NCBI RefSeq assembly: GCF_011355085.1
Contig: NZ_VXCP01000028.1
Coordinates: forward strand, 114,238 to 178,237
Direction: 5' to 3'
Source: Pseudomonas akapageensis
GTDB lineage: Bacteria > Pseudomonadota > Gammaproteobacteria > Pseudomonadales > Pseudomonadaceae
Length of the DNA stretch: 64,000 nt
Shown: positions 51,940 through 60,747 of the stretch, piece after piece
How the letters are laid out: each line of letters opens with the position of its first letter
Position numbering within the stretch: the first letter of the stretch is position 1
Made by a program: the position numbers and the translations under genes
Notes under the pieces: model-generated
The model's database searches: none
What the model saw: the letters and a program-made list of their open reading frames with translations, nothing else
What the model was told of the DNA's origin: nothing

Positions 51940-53061
51940 ATGAGTGACTCAAAGACGCTGCAAATAAAAGCTGCTGTGGTACGTTCCAAAGGCGCTCCTT
52001 TCGTCATCGAACCGGCGACCCTGCGTCGTCCGGAGAATGATGAAGTGCTGGTCAAAATCATCGCCACCGGCATGTGCCACACCGACATGATTATCCGTGA
52101 CCAGTATTACCCGGTGCCGCTGCCAGCGGTTCTGGGTCATGAAGGCGCCGGGATCGTCGAAGCCGTGGGGCCTCAGGTCCGCGACCTGGTCATCGGCGAC
52201 CATGTGGTACTGACCTTTGGCAGCTGCGGCCACTGCGTACCTTGTGCAGGGGGGCACTCCACCTACTGCAAGGATTACTACAACATGAACTTCAGCGGAG
52301 CGGATCCCCATGGTCACTGCGCAATCGACGATGCACAGGGCAAGCCGCTGCATGATCACTTCTTCTCCCAGTCATCATTTGCCACCTATTCCTTGAGCCG
52401 CGAAAGCAATGCCATCAAGGTGCCGAAAGAGGCACCCCTGGAATTGCTCGGGCCACTGGGTTGCGGCATCCAGACGGGCGCGGGTTCGGTGATCAACTCA
52501 CTCAAGGTGACGCCCGGCAGCAGCTTTGCAGCTTTCGGGTCCGGCGCAGTGGGGCTGAGTGCGATTCTGGCTGCCAAGGTGGCTGGCGCCACGGTCATCA
52601 TTGCGGTGGACGTTGTACCTTCCCGGCTGCAACTGGCACTGGATCTGGGGGCAACCCATGCGATCAACAGCAAGAACGAGGACCCCGTCGCGGCGATTCA
52701 AGCGATCACTGGTGGCGGTGTCGACTTTGCGCTGGAATCGACCGGTATACCGACGGTGTTGCGTCAGTCTGTGGATGCTTTGGGCGGCCTGGGTTGCGTG
52801 GGTGTGGTCGGGGCATCGCACCTTGGGACGCTGGCATCCTTCGACGTCAATGACTTGTTGATCCGCGGCAAGAGCATTCGGGGCATCTGCGAGGGCGATA
52901 GCGTGCCGCAGAAGTTCATCCCTGACTTGGTGAACTTGTACATGCAAGGACGCTTCCCGTTTGACAAGATGGTGAAATTTTACTCATTCGAACAGATCAA
53001 TGAGGCTGCGGCTGACAGTGAGCGCGGTGACACACTCAAACCGATTTTGCGTATAGCCTGA
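51940..53061 (+). CDS. Zinc-dependent aryl-alcohol dehydrogenase (XylB-like)
   Basis: 373 residues of the MDR family. Catalytic zinc Cys in GMCHTDM and His in GHEGAGIVEAVG; structural zinc Cys in FGSCGHCVPCAGGHSTYC; Rossmann AFGSGAVGLSAILAAKVAG; CGIQTGAGSVIN as in XylB/AreB benzyl alcohol dehydrogenases. It oxidises a benzylic alcohol to the aldehyde with NAD+. It would combine with the ALDH at 43.5 kb (inference). It follows the channel gene by 49 bases and is the last gene before the stem-loop. Confidence 0.87.
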   Translation: MSDSKTLQIKAAVVRSKGAPFVIEPATLRRPENDEVLVKIIATGMCHTDMIIRDQYYPVPLPAVLGHEGAGIVEAVGPQVRDLVIGDHVVLTFGSCGHCVPCAGGHSTYCKDYYNMNFSGADPHGHCAIDDAQGKPLHDHFFSQSSFATYSLSRESNAIKVPKEAPLELLGPLGCGIQTGAGSVINSLKVTPGSSFAAFGSGAVGLSAILAAKVAGATVIIAVDVVPSRLQLALDLGATHAINSKNEDPVAAIQAITGGGVDFALESTGIPTVLRQSVDALGGLGCVGVVGASHLGTLASFDVNDLLIRGKSIRGICEGDSVPQKFIPDLVNLYMQGRFPFDKMVKFYSFEQINEAAADSERGDTLKPILRIA

Positions 53062-53087
53062 GGACTGCTCCTGGTTGTGGATTGAAT

Positions 53088-53142
53088 CGGTCGATGCAAC
53101 ACCTCTTCTGGTTACACAGAACCCAGTGTGATGCATCGACCG
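53088..53142. terminator. Long stem-loop between the ant and nba-like units
   Basis: Arms CGGTCGATGCA (53088-53098) and TGCATCGACCG (53132-53142) are perfectly complementary, and pairing extends to about 15 bases with one mismatch. The loop contains a smaller GGTT/AACC hairpin. Only a weak T-run follows. It probably separates the upstream operon from the next promoter. Confidence 0.55.
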
Positions 53143-53221
53143 TTTGAGTCCACAATCTCTGCCACACGAAATCGCTCTCTGGGCGATGCCGCAGCCCGTT
53201 CGGCTGGAAGGCCGGTCAGGT

Positions 53222-53236
53222 ATTACCATTGGTAAT
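53222..53236. promoter_or_regulatory. LysR-type dyad ATTACCA-T-TGGTAAT
   Basis: A perfect 7-base inverted repeat containing T-N11-A, about 150 bases upstream of the DUF4863 gene. It fits a LysR-family binding site; the obvious candidate is the LysR gene at the end of the cluster. Confidence 0.55.
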
Positions 53237-53383
53237 GGTCGATCACGACATCTTGATTTGTCCTTGTTTTTTTTACGCCATAGACTCGATTTCAACAGGC
53301 CAATTTACCTTTTCGGTTGCTTCAAGCCGCCTGTTCGGGGCTTACGGCTGCCTGGCTATCTCCCTATTTTGTAAGGAGTCATT

Positions 53384-53929
53384 ATGTCCAATACCCCGAT
53401 GACACAACTCGGTGTACCGGAAAAAGGCGATGTTCTGCCCTCTGGTCCGAGCAAGCCTGAAATGATGGAGGCTGTGGCGTCGTTACTGTTGTTTCTCAAA
53501 GACAAGCCGCTGGACAAGCAACTGGAAGCAGAACTCAACGAGCACTTCGGAGCAACCACCGAGGCCTACGCAAAGCTTTTAAGGCTGTTACGCAAAGGGA
53601 TTGAGGAGGGCTGGGCCTGCTATGCGCAGATTGACGGCCCGGATTATTGCCGGGGGCAGTTGGCGAAGGCGACGGACAATCCAAATGGCTACAGCGTCGA
53701 AAGCGGAATGCTGAGAGATGTGCAGGGTAACTACCACCTGCACCCTCGGGGCGAGATCAACATGATCGGCCCGGTGGACGACGGCGCTACCTTCTGCGGC
53801 AGCGGGGCTGGCTGGAAAGTCTTCGAGCCAGGCAGCCAGCACTATCCGACGGTAAAAGGTGGAAAAGTCACCATGCTGTTCTTTCTCCCCGGCGGGGAGA
53901 TTCAATACATGGAACCAAGTTGCGACTAA
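53384..53929 (+). CDS. DUF4863/PnbB-like protein, candidate hydroxylaminobenzoate mutase or lyase
   Basis: 181 residues, ATG with AAGGAG. Helical N-terminal half, then RGQLAKATDNPNGYSVESGM, a cupin-like motif YHLHPRGEINMIGPVDDGATF with His118, His120 and Glu124 as possible metal ligands, and GGKVTMLFFLPGGEIQYM. I recognise this as the DUF4863 family, which includes 4-hydroxylaminobenzoate lyase PnbB. As the following genes degrade 3-hydroxyanthranilate, a 2-hydroxylaminobenzoate mutase role (to 3-hydroxyanthranilate) is the natural hypothesis. Family assignment is fairly sure; the reaction is inferred. Confidence 0.65.
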   Translation: MSNTPMTQLGVPEKGDVLPSGPSKPEMMEAVASLLLFLKDKPLDKQLEAELNEHFGATTEAYAKLLRLLRKGIEEGWACYAQIDGPDYCRGQLAKATDNPNGYSVESGMLRDVQGNYHLHPRGEINMIGPVDDGATFCGSGAGWKVFEPGSQHYPTVKGGKVTMLFFLPGGEIQYMEPSCD

Positions 53930-53982
53930 AAAATCGTCGCTGACACTTCTGTACACAGGCTTTAACTGAACGGAGAAACTTC

Positions 53983-54585
53983 ATGAAACCAATAATTAAA
54001 ATATTGGCGTTGTCCGGTAGCATCCGAAAATCCTCATTAAACGTTAAGTTATTGAAACTCGCCGTCACCGCCATTCAGGAACACGAAGTGCAGGTGACGC
54101 ACATCGACCTGCGCGATTTCCCGCTGCCGATCTACGACGGAGACCTTGAAGAGGCATCGGGTGTCCCGCAAAACGCTCGAGCGCTGCGTGAGTTGCTGTT
54201 GGCGCATGATGGGCTGTTGATCGCCTCGCCTGAATACAACGGCTCGGTGACTGCGTTGTTGAAGAACACGCTGGACTGGTGTTCCCGTCCCGCCGACGGC
54301 ATTGATGGTTTGGCACCGTTTCGCGGCAAGGCGGTTGGCTTGATGTCGGCTTCGCTGAGCCCTTTTGGCGGACTGCGGGGGATCATCGACTTGCGCGGTA
54401 TCATGATGAAATTGGGTGCGGTGGTTCTGAGTGACGATGTCGCGCTCCCGTCCGCGCAACATGCATTCGATTCCTTTGATGCCTTTGTTGATCCAAATGC
54501 AGGGAAGCTGGTCAAGCAATTCACGTCGAACCTCATCGGGCTGAGCGCAAAACTGCAATCGACCAGCGACGCATTCTCTCTCTGA
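53983..54585 (+). CDS. NADPH-dependent FMN reductase (ChrR/YieF type)
   Basis: 200 residues with a flavodoxin-like fold: LALSGSIRKSSLNVKLL phosphate-binding loop at the N-terminus, LLIASPEYNGSVTALLKNTLDW (SPEYN signature) and KAVGLMSASLSPFGG. Members reduce quinones, chromate, azo and nitro groups. Between the DUF4863 gene (53 bases upstream) and nbaE, it is a candidate nitrobenzoate nitroreductase or a supplier of reduced flavin. It is not of the NbaA flavin-reductase type, so a nitroreductase role is speculative. Confidence 0.8.
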   Translation: MKPIIKILALSGSIRKSSLNVKLLKLAVTAIQEHEVQVTHIDLRDFPLPIYDGDLEEASGVPQNARALRELLLAHDGLLIASPEYNGSVTALLKNTLDWCSRPADGIDGLAPFRGKAVGLMSASLSPFGGLRGIIDLRGIMMKLGAVVLSDDVALPSAQHAFDSFDAFVDPNAGKLVKQFTSNLIGLSAKLQSTSDAFSL

Positions 54586-54685
54586 TATCACTTTTACTAA
54601 TAGACGGTCGTGTTTTTTTGAATTTTGCTTTTAGTGAGGCTCGATAAAATAAAACTATCTTGCAACCACAGCAGAGCAGGAAACT

Positions 54686-56188
54686 ATGAACATCTTGCCA
54701 AACCCACTATCGCGGTCACAGTCTTGCGGTATTTCAGGTCAGTTACTTAATTATATCGACGGCAATTTTGTTACTTCAAAGACAAGTTTTGCCAATAGTA
54801 ATCCGGTCAATGGCGAGCCCATTTCTGAAGTGTTCGAGGCAGATGCCGAGCAAGTCAATGACGCGGTCGTTGCTGCGCGGCGTGCGCTGAAAGGTCCATG
54901 GGGCAAGCTGAGTGTTCAAGACCGGGCCGCACTGATTCATAAAATTGCCGATGGTATTCAGGCACGCTTCGAGGATTTCGTGGCAGCAGAAGTTGCCGAC
55001 ACCGGGCGTCCGGTCCACCAGGCCCGCACCCTCGATATTCCGCGGGCCATCGCCAATTTTCGGACCTTCGCCGATCTGGCGAAGACCAGTCACACCGACG
55101 TGTTCGAGATGGCGACGTCAGACGGCGCCGGCGCATTGAATTACACCGTTCGCAAGCCACTGGGGGTAATCGGGGTGATTTCTCCATGGAATCTCCCGTT
55201 GCTGTTGTTTACCTGGAAAGTTGCACCTGCATTGGCCTGCGGTAATACCGTTGTTGCAAAGCCTTCCGAAGAATCCCCATCGTCGGCAACGTTGTTGGCT
55301 GAAGTCATGCACGATGCTGGCGTTCCACCGGGTGTATTCAACTTGATTCACGGGTTCGGCAAGGATTCGGCCGGGGAGTTTCTGACCCGTCATCCCGGTA
55401 TCAGCGCATTGACGTTTACCGGCGAATCCAGGACGGGGTCGACCATCATGAAAGCGGTGGCCGATGGCGTTAAGGAAGTCTCTTTCGAACTGGGGGGCAA
55501 GAACGCCGCGGTGGTGTTTGCCGATGCCGATCTGGACGCTGCCATCGCCGGTGTATTGCGCTCTTCTTTCACCAACTCGGGGCAGGTCTGCCTGTGTTCC
55601 GAGCGTGTGTTCGTCCATCGCTCGATCTTCGACCAGTTTGTCTCGGGGCTGAAGGTTGCAGCAGAACGGCTGATCATTGGCTACCCGGACCAGGAAGGCG
55701 TGAGCATGGGGCCTCTGATTTCCCATGGGCATCGCGACAAGGTTCTTTCCTACTACCGCCTGGCGGTCGAAGAGGGCGCAACGGTTGTGACGGGCGGAGG
55801 TGTTCCCCGGTTCAACGATGAGCGCGATCAAGGCGCTTACGTGCAGCCGACGATCTGGACCGGCCTCCCGGACAACGCGCGTTGCGTGACCGAAGAAATC
55901 TTTGGCCCGGTATGCCACATCTCGCCCTTCGATGACGAAGACGAAGTTATCCAACGCGTCAACGACAGCGACTACGGGCTCGCCTGCGCCATCTGGACCA
56001 CCAACCTTTCCCGCGCGCACCGCGTTTCGCGGCAAATCCATGTCGGCCTGGTCTGGGTCAATACCTGGTATTTGCGTGACCTGCGCACGCCTTTCGGCGG
56101 AGTGAAGTTGTCGGGTCTGGGCCGTGAAGGCGGCCGTTTCTCGATGGATTTCTACTCCGACATCGCCAACATCTGCATCAAACTCTAA
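54686..56188 (+). CDS. nbaE: 2-aminomuconate 6-semialdehyde dehydrogenase
   Basis: 500 residues, ALDH superfamily: PLGVIGVISPWNLPLLLFTWKVAPALACGNTVVAKPSEESP, FTGESRTGSTIM, SFELGGKNAAVVF (Glu), FTNSGQVCLCSERVFVH (Cys) and the aminomuconate/hydroxymuconate-semialdehyde-type WVNTWYLRDLRTPFGGVKLSG. It oxidises 2-aminomuconate 6-semialdehyde to 2-aminomuconate with NAD+. First of eight tightly packed pathway genes. 100 bases separate it from the FMN reductase gene, which could hold an internal promoter. Confidence 0.9.
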   Translation: MNILPNPLSRSQSCGISGQLLNYIDGNFVTSKTSFANSNPVNGEPISEVFEADAEQVNDAVVAARRALKGPWGKLSVQDRAALIHKIADGIQARFEDFVAAEVADTGRPVHQARTLDIPRAIANFRTFADLAKTSHTDVFEMATSDGAGALNYTVRKPLGVIGVISPWNLPLLLFTWKVAPALACGNTVVAKPSEESPSSATLLAEVMHDAGVPPGVFNLIHGFGKDSAGEFLTRHPGISALTFTGESRTGSTIMKAVADGVKEVSFELGGKNAAVVFADADLDAAIAGVLRSSFTNSGQVCLCSERVFVHRSIFDQFVSGLKVAAERLIIGYPDQEGVSMGPLISHGHRDKVLSYYRLAVEEGATVVTGGGVPRFNDERDQGAYVQPTIWTGLPDNARCVTEEIFGPVCHISPFDDEDEVIQRVNDSDYGLACAIWTTNLSRAHRVSRQIHVGLVWVNTWYLRDLRTPFGGVKLSGLGREGGRFSMDFYSDIANICIKL

Positions 56189-56204
56189 GGGGGGCCGGGA
56201 AGCC

Positions 56205-56996
56205 ATGAACAGCAATATCGAACTCGCCGCCACGCGACTGTGGCAGGCTGAACGGGAAGGAGCACCCTGTGAGCCCGTCCGTGATTTGATCGGCACCGAT
56301 AACATCGAGCTGGCCTACGCGGTGCAACAAATCAACACCGAGCGCCGCCTCCAGCAAGGCCAGCGCCCGGTCGGTCGCAAAATCGGCCTCACGTCAAAGG
56401 TCGTCCAACAGCAACTGGGTGTGGATCAGCCTGACTTCGGCATGCTGTTCGCCGACATGTGTCTGGCAGATGGTGAAGACGTCGCCCCCGGTCGCGTGAT
56501 CCAGGCCAAGGTCGAGGCGGAGATCGCACTGGTCATCGAGCGTGCGCTGGATCTGCAAAAACACACCGTTGCCGACATTATCCGGGCGACGGCCTTTGCG
56601 CTTCCGGCAGTCGAAATCGTTGGTAGTCGTATCGCGAACTGGGACATCAAACTCACCGACACTATCGCCGACAACGCTTCCAGCGGCCTGTTCGTGCTGG
56701 GTTCACGGCCAGTCAAACTGGACGCGTTCGATGTCGTAGGCTGTGGAATGGTGATGGAGCGTCGTGGCGAACAGGTCAGTGTCGGCATGGGCGCGGCCTG
56801 CATGGGTAACCCGTTGCTGGCCGCCGTATGGCTGGCCAACACCATGGCGCGCCTCGGGCAACCGCTGCAGCCGGGGGACATCATCATGACCGGTGCGTTG
56901 GGGCCGATGGTCACCGCCGTCCCTGGCGACATCTTCGATGCCAATATCCAGGGGCTGGGTCGCGTACGCGCCTCCTTCTCCCCCGTGAAGGAGTAA
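56205..56996 (+). CDS. nbaH: 2-oxopent-4-enoate hydratase
   Basis: 263 residues from ATG 56205: AYAVQQINTERRLQQGQRPVGRKIGLTSKVVQQQLGVDQPDFG, KVEAEIALVIERALD (metal-binding Glu), PAVEIVGSRI and MGNPLLAAVWLANTMARLGQPLQPGDIIMTGALGPM. Matches MhpD/DmpE hydratases, which add water to 2-hydroxypenta-2,4-dienoate giving 4-hydroxy-2-oxovalerate. It starts 16 bases after nbaE; in KU-7 nbaX lies between these genes and is absent here. Confidence 0.92.
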   Translation: MNSNIELAATRLWQAEREGAPCEPVRDLIGTDNIELAYAVQQINTERRLQQGQRPVGRKIGLTSKVVQQQLGVDQPDFGMLFADMCLADGEDVAPGRVIQAKVEAEIALVIERALDLQKHTVADIIRATAFALPAVEIVGSRIANWDIKLTDTIADNASSGLFVLGSRPVKLDAFDVVGCGMVMERRGEQVSVGMGAACMGNPLLAAVWLANTMARLGQPLQPGDIIMTGALGPMVTAVPGDIFDANIQGLGRVRASFSPVKE

Positions 56997-57002
56997 CTGA
57001 AC

Positions 57003-57965
57003 GTGAATCAGAACACTCGACTGAACGTGGCGATCATCGGCTCCGGCAACATCGGGACCGATCTGATGATCAAGGTCATGCGCAATTCCCGCTACCTGTC
57101 CATGGGTGCGATGGTGGGTATCGATGCGACCTCCGATGGTTTGGCCCGCGCCACACGGATGGGGGTTGCGACCACTCATGAAGGCATCGATGGTTTGATC
57201 AACCTGCCGAGCTTCGACCAGATCCGAATCGTTTTCGATGCGACCTCGGCCGGCGCTCATGCCAAACACAACGAACTCCTGCAGCAGCACGGCGTCAAGG
57301 TAATCGATCTGACCCCGGCGGCCATCGGTCCATACGTAATACCCGTGGTCAATCTGAAGGAACACCTGGCCGGCACCAACATCAATATGGTGACGTGCGG
57401 TGGTCAGGCGACGATTCCTGTGGTGCGTGCCGTATCGCGTGTTTCCAGGGTTCGATATGCAGAAATCGTTGCCTCGATTGCCAGCAAGTCCGCCGGCCCC
57501 GGTACTCGCGCCAATATCGACGAATTCACCGAAACCACCTCACAAGCCATCGTGAGCGTGGGCGGTGCCGAACAGGGTAAAGCGATCATCGTCCTCAACC
57601 CTGCCGAACCGCCGTTGATGATGCGCGATACGGTCCTGTGCCTGACTGACGCCGATGCCGACACCGACGCGATTCGCCAATCGATCGAGCAAATGGTCAA
57701 GGAAGTCGCAGCGTACGTGCCGGGCTATCGGATGAAGCAGGACGTGCAGTTCGACACGATCCCGGCCGATCAACCGATCAACATCCCGGGTATAGGTTGG
57801 GTGTCGGGAATCAAGGTGTCAGTGTTCCTGGAAGTGGAAGGTGCTGCGCATTACCTGCCCGCTTACGCAGGCAATCTCGACATCATGACGTCAGCCGCGC
57901 TCGCCGCCGCCGACCAGATTGCCGCCCAGATGATTGCGGCAGGGCAGGGAGGTCACCATGAATAA
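57003..57965 (+). CDS. nbaJ: Acetaldehyde dehydrogenase (acylating)
   Basis: 320 residues from GTG 57003. N-terminal Rossmann VAIIGSGNIGTDLMIKVMR, SMGAMVGIDATSDGLARATRMGV, IDLTPAAIGPYVIPVVNL and catalytic Cys in NMVTCGGQATIPVV. MhpF/DmpF family: converts acetaldehyde to acetyl-CoA with NAD+ and CoA and forms a channelling complex with the aldolase. The stop overlaps the aldolase start by 8 bases, in keeping with the 1:1 complex. Confidence 0.94.
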   Translation: MNQNTRLNVAIIGSGNIGTDLMIKVMRNSRYLSMGAMVGIDATSDGLARATRMGVATTHEGIDGLINLPSFDQIRIVFDATSAGAHAKHNELLQQHGVKVIDLTPAAIGPYVIPVVNLKEHLAGTNINMVTCGGQATIPVVRAVSRVSRVRYAEIVASIASKSAGPGTRANIDEFTETTSQAIVSVGGAEQGKAIIVLNPAEPPLMMRDTVLCLTDADADTDAIRQSIEQMVKEVAAYVPGYRMKQDVQFDTIPADQPINIPGIGWVSGIKVSVFLEVEGAAHYLPAYAGNLDIMTSAALAAADQIAAQMIAAGQGGHHE

Positions 57966-58986
57966 CACCAGAAAGATATTCATCCAGGATGTGACGCTGC
58001 GCGATGGCATGCATGCGATTCGTCATCAGTACTCCCTGGATCAAGTGGTCGTCATCGCCAAGGCGCTCGACGCCGCCAGGGTCGACAGCATCGAGGTGGC
58101 CCACGGCGATGGGCTTGCCGGTTCCAGTTTCAATTATGGTTTTGGCGCACACAGCGACCTGGAGTGGATCGAAGCGACTGCGTCAGTGCTCAAGCACGCC
58201 CGTCTGGCAACCTTGCTGCTGCCGGGTATCGGCACCCTGCATGACCTGGACGCGGCGTTCAAGGCTGGCGTGCGCACCGTCAGAGTCGCGACCCATTGCA
58301 CCGAGGCCGACATCTCTCGTCAACACATCGAACACGCGCGCAAGTTGGGCATGGACACCGTCGGCTTCCTGATGATGTCGCACATGGCCACGCCGCAGAA
58401 ACTCGCCGAGCAGGCGAAGCTGATGGAGAGCTACGGCGCCGAATGTGTGTACGTGGTGGACTCGGGCGGCGCGCTGTCGATGCAGGGCATCGCCGAACGC
58501 TTCCAGGCATTCAAGGATGTGCTCGACCCATCGACTCAAACCGGTATGCATGCGCACCACAATCTGTCGCTGGGCGTGGCCAATTCCATCGTTGCCGTGG
58601 AAAACGGCTGTGATCGGGTCGATGCGTCACTGGCGGGCATGGGCGCCGGAGCGGGCAATGCGCCGCTTGAAGTCTTTATCGCAGCCATCGAAAAACTGGG
58701 ATGGAACCACGGCACGGACCTGTTCACGCTGATGGACGCTGCTGAGGATCTGGTACGCCCACTGCAGGATCGCCCTGTACGGGTGGATCGCGAAACCCTA
58801 GCGCTGGGCTTTGCCGGTGTCTATTCGAGTTTCCTTCGTCATGCAGAAGTCGCTTCGGCACGTTATGGCGTAAAGGCAGTGGACATTCTGGTCGAGTTGG
58901 GCAAGCGCCGCATGGTGGGAGGACAGGAAGACATGATCGTCGACGTCGCGCTGGATCTACTGACTGAGGCAGGGGTAAAAGCATGA
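57958..58986 (+). CDS. nbaI: 4-hydroxy-2-oxovalerate aldolase
   Basis: 342 residues from ATG 57958. HMG-CoA lyase-like/DmpG family: IFIQDVTLRDGMHAIRHQYSLDQ (metal Asp and catalytic His), IEVAHGDGLAGSSFNYGFG, ECVYVVDSGGALSM and metal-binding His in GMHAHHNLSLGVANS. Splits 4-hydroxy-2-oxovalerate to pyruvate and acetaldehyde with Mn2+/Mg2+. Overlaps both neighbours, so it is tightly coupled. Confidence 0.95.
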   Translation: MNNTRKIFIQDVTLRDGMHAIRHQYSLDQVVVIAKALDAARVDSIEVAHGDGLAGSSFNYGFGAHSDLEWIEATASVLKHARLATLLLPGIGTLHDLDAAFKAGVRTVRVATHCTEADISRQHIEHARKLGMDTVGFLMMSHMATPQKLAEQAKLMESYGAECVYVVDSGGALSMQGIAERFQAFKDVLDPSTQTGMHAHHNLSLGVANSIVAVENGCDRVDASLAGMGAGAGNAPLEVFIAAIEKLGWNHGTDLFTLMDAAEDLVRPLQDRPVRVDRETLALGFAGVYSSFLRHAEVASARYGVKAVDILVELGKRRMVGGQEDMIVDVALDLLTEAGVKA

Positions 58987-59762
58987 GTACTCTGGACATC
59001 CGCGCTATCTCGACAGCGCTTGATAATGCCGCCAGACATCGAGAAGAAGTTGATCCGCTGACGCCGGTCCATGGATTCAATCTGGATGACGCCTACCTGA
59101 TTCAAAGAGCATCTATCGCACGGCGTCATGAGCGCGGTGAACTGCCAGTCGGTATCAAACTGGGATTCACCAGCCGGGCGAAGATGATCCAGATGGGCGT
59201 CGACAGCCTGATCTGGGGCCTGCTCACCGATGCGATGTTGTATGAAGAAGGGGCCGTTATTGACCTGGCTGACTTCATCCATCCGCGTGCCGAACCCGAA
59301 GTGTGCTTTCTGACCAAGCGCGATATCGATCGACCGCTGACGCTGCTGGAAGCGAGTTCGTACCTGGAAGGGGTGGCGCCGGCAATCGAGATCATTGACT
59401 CGCGCTACCGCAACTTCAAATTCACCCTGGAAGATGTCGTGGCGGATAACTGCTCCTCCGCGGGGCTGGTGGTTGGCGCCATGTCCCTCAACGTCAACGG
59501 CCTGGCGAACCTCGGCGTGGCACTGCGCTTCAACGGCAAGCCGATGCAGATGGGAAGTACCGGCGCCATTCTGGGCGATCCGCTCAGAAGCGTCGTACAG
59601 GCATCGCGGCTGGCCGCGCGTGCGCAAATGGTCATTCCGGCCGGATCACTGATCATGGCCGGAGCCGCCACTGCGGCCCAGGCGTTGACGGCCGGCACCC
59701 ATGTCAGCGCAGAGATTACGTCCCTGGGACGTGTCGAGTTTTACACGGGAGCACACGCATGA
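58983..59762 (+). CDS. nbaG: 4-oxalocrotonate decarboxylase
   Basis: 259 residues, ATGA overlap with nbaI. DmpH/AmnE family: HGFNLDDAYLIQRASIARRHERGELPVGIKLGFTSRAKM, RAEPEVCFLTKRDI (metal Glu), APAIEIIDSRYRNFKFTLEDVVADNCSSAGLVVG. Decarboxylates 2-oxo-3-hexenedioate (from the aminomuconate deaminase) to 2-oxopent-4-enoate. It shares fold and ancestry with NbaH. Confidence 0.92.
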   Translation: MSTLDIRAISTALDNAARHREEVDPLTPVHGFNLDDAYLIQRASIARRHERGELPVGIKLGFTSRAKMIQMGVDSLIWGLLTDAMLYEEGAVIDLADFIHPRAEPEVCFLTKRDIDRPLTLLEASSYLEGVAPAIEIIDSRYRNFKFTLEDVVADNCSSAGLVVGAMSLNVNGLANLGVALRFNGKPMQMGSTGAILGDPLRSVVQASRLAARAQMVIPAGSLIMAGAATAAQALTAGTHVSAEITSLGRVEFYTGAHA

Positions 59763-60190
59763 GTACCGAAGCGAAACTGGTCAAGGGCAAGGCCCTGCCA
59801 CGAGGAAAATTTCCCCATATCAAGCGCGCGGGCGACTTTCTGTTTGTATCAGGCACCAGCTCTCGTCGTCCGGACAATTCACTGGTTGGCGCAGAGGTGG
59901 ACGAGAGGGGCACCACTCACCTCGATATCGTTGCACAGACAATCGCTGTCATTGAAAACATCCGGGACATTCTCGGCAGTGTCGGGGCGACCCTGGATGA
60001 CCTGGTCGAGATATCGGCTTTCCTGGTCAACATGAACGATTTCGCTGGCTACAACCAGGTCTACGGTACGTATTTTGACTACGACGGTCCGACCCGAACG
60101 ACAGTGGCAGTGCACCAGCTGCCGCACCCGCACTTGCTGATAGAAATCAAGGCTGTTGCCTACAAACCGTTATCTCAGAAGAGGATTTGA
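59759..60190 (+). CDS. nbaF: 2-aminomuconate deaminase (RidA/YjgF superfamily)
   Basis: 143 residues, ATGA overlap with nbaG. KGKALPRGKFPHIKRAGDFLFVSGTSSRRPDNSLVGAEVDERG, VENIRDILGSVGATLDDLVEIS-type core and GPTRTTVAVHQLPHPHLLIEIKAVAY with the RidA Arg and Glu. AmnD/NbaF-like: hydrolyses 2-aminomuconate to 4-oxalocrotonate and ammonia. Context decides the specific function over generic RidA imine deaminase. Confidence 0.9.
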   Translation: MSTEAKLVKGKALPRGKFPHIKRAGDFLFVSGTSSRRPDNSLVGAEVDERGTTHLDIVAQTIAVIENIRDILGSVGATLDDLVEISAFLVNMNDFAGYNQVYGTYFDYDGPTRTTVAVHQLPHPHLLIEIKAVAYKPLSQKRI

Positions 60191-60747
60191 TGATGTTGAC
60201 GTTTGGCAAACCATTGAATTTTCAGCGTTGGCTCGATGACCATTCCGACTTGTTGAAACCACCGGTTGGCAATCAACAAGTTTGGCAAGATTCCGACTTT
60301 CTGGTGACCGTAGTCGGTGGGCCAAACGTTCGTACCGATTTTCATGATGACCCGATGGAGGAGTTTTTCTATCAGTTCAAGGGCAACGCTTACTTGAACA
60401 TCATGGACCGTGGTCAGTTGGACCGAATTGAGTTGAAAGAGGGTGATATTTTTTTACTGCCTCCCCATTTACGGCATTCGCCGCAACGTCCAGAGCCAGA
60501 AAGTCGCTGCCTGGTCATTGAGCGCCAGCGCCCCGAAGGCGTGATTGACGGTTTTGAGTGGTATTGCCTGAACTGCAATGGCCTGGTTTATCGGGTTGAG
60601 GTTCAGCTGAAAAGTATCGTCAGCGATTTGCCGCCGTTATTTGAAGTGTTTTACCGGAATGCAGAGTTGCGCAAGTGCCCTCAATGCGGTGAGGTCCACC
60701 CAGGTAAAGCGGCAATACAGAATAGGTTGCGTGGAGACAAAGCATGA
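60190..60747 (+). CDS. nbaC: 3-hydroxyanthranilate 3,4-dioxygenase
   Basis: About 185 residues; ATG 60190 or the adjacent ATG 60193, both overlapping or abutting the nbaF stop. Cupin Fe(II) ligands His52 and Glu58 (DFHDDPMEEFFYQ) and His96 (LRHSPQRPE) are present with the spacing of characterised enzymes. The bacterial-type C-terminal rubredoxin-like site has Cys pairs in YCLNCN and CPQCG. Opens the ring of 3-hydroxyanthranilate to 2-amino-3-carboxymuconate 6-semialdehyde. Confidence 0.95.
   Translation: MMLTFGKPLNFQRWLDDHSDLLKPPVGNQQVWQDSDFLVTVVGGPNVRTDFHDDPMEEFFYQFKGNAYLNIMDRGQLDRIELKEGDIFLLPPHLRHSPQRPEPESRCLVIERQRPEGVIDGFEWYCLNCNGLVYRVEVQLKSIVSDLPPLFEVFYRNAELRKCPQCGEVHPGKAAIQNRLRGDKA

Noticed and set aside
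53983..54585. Calling the FMN reductase nbaA
   Set aside because: It belongs to the flavodoxin-like ChrR/YieF family, not to the flavin-reductase-type fold that I associate with NbaA; function left open.
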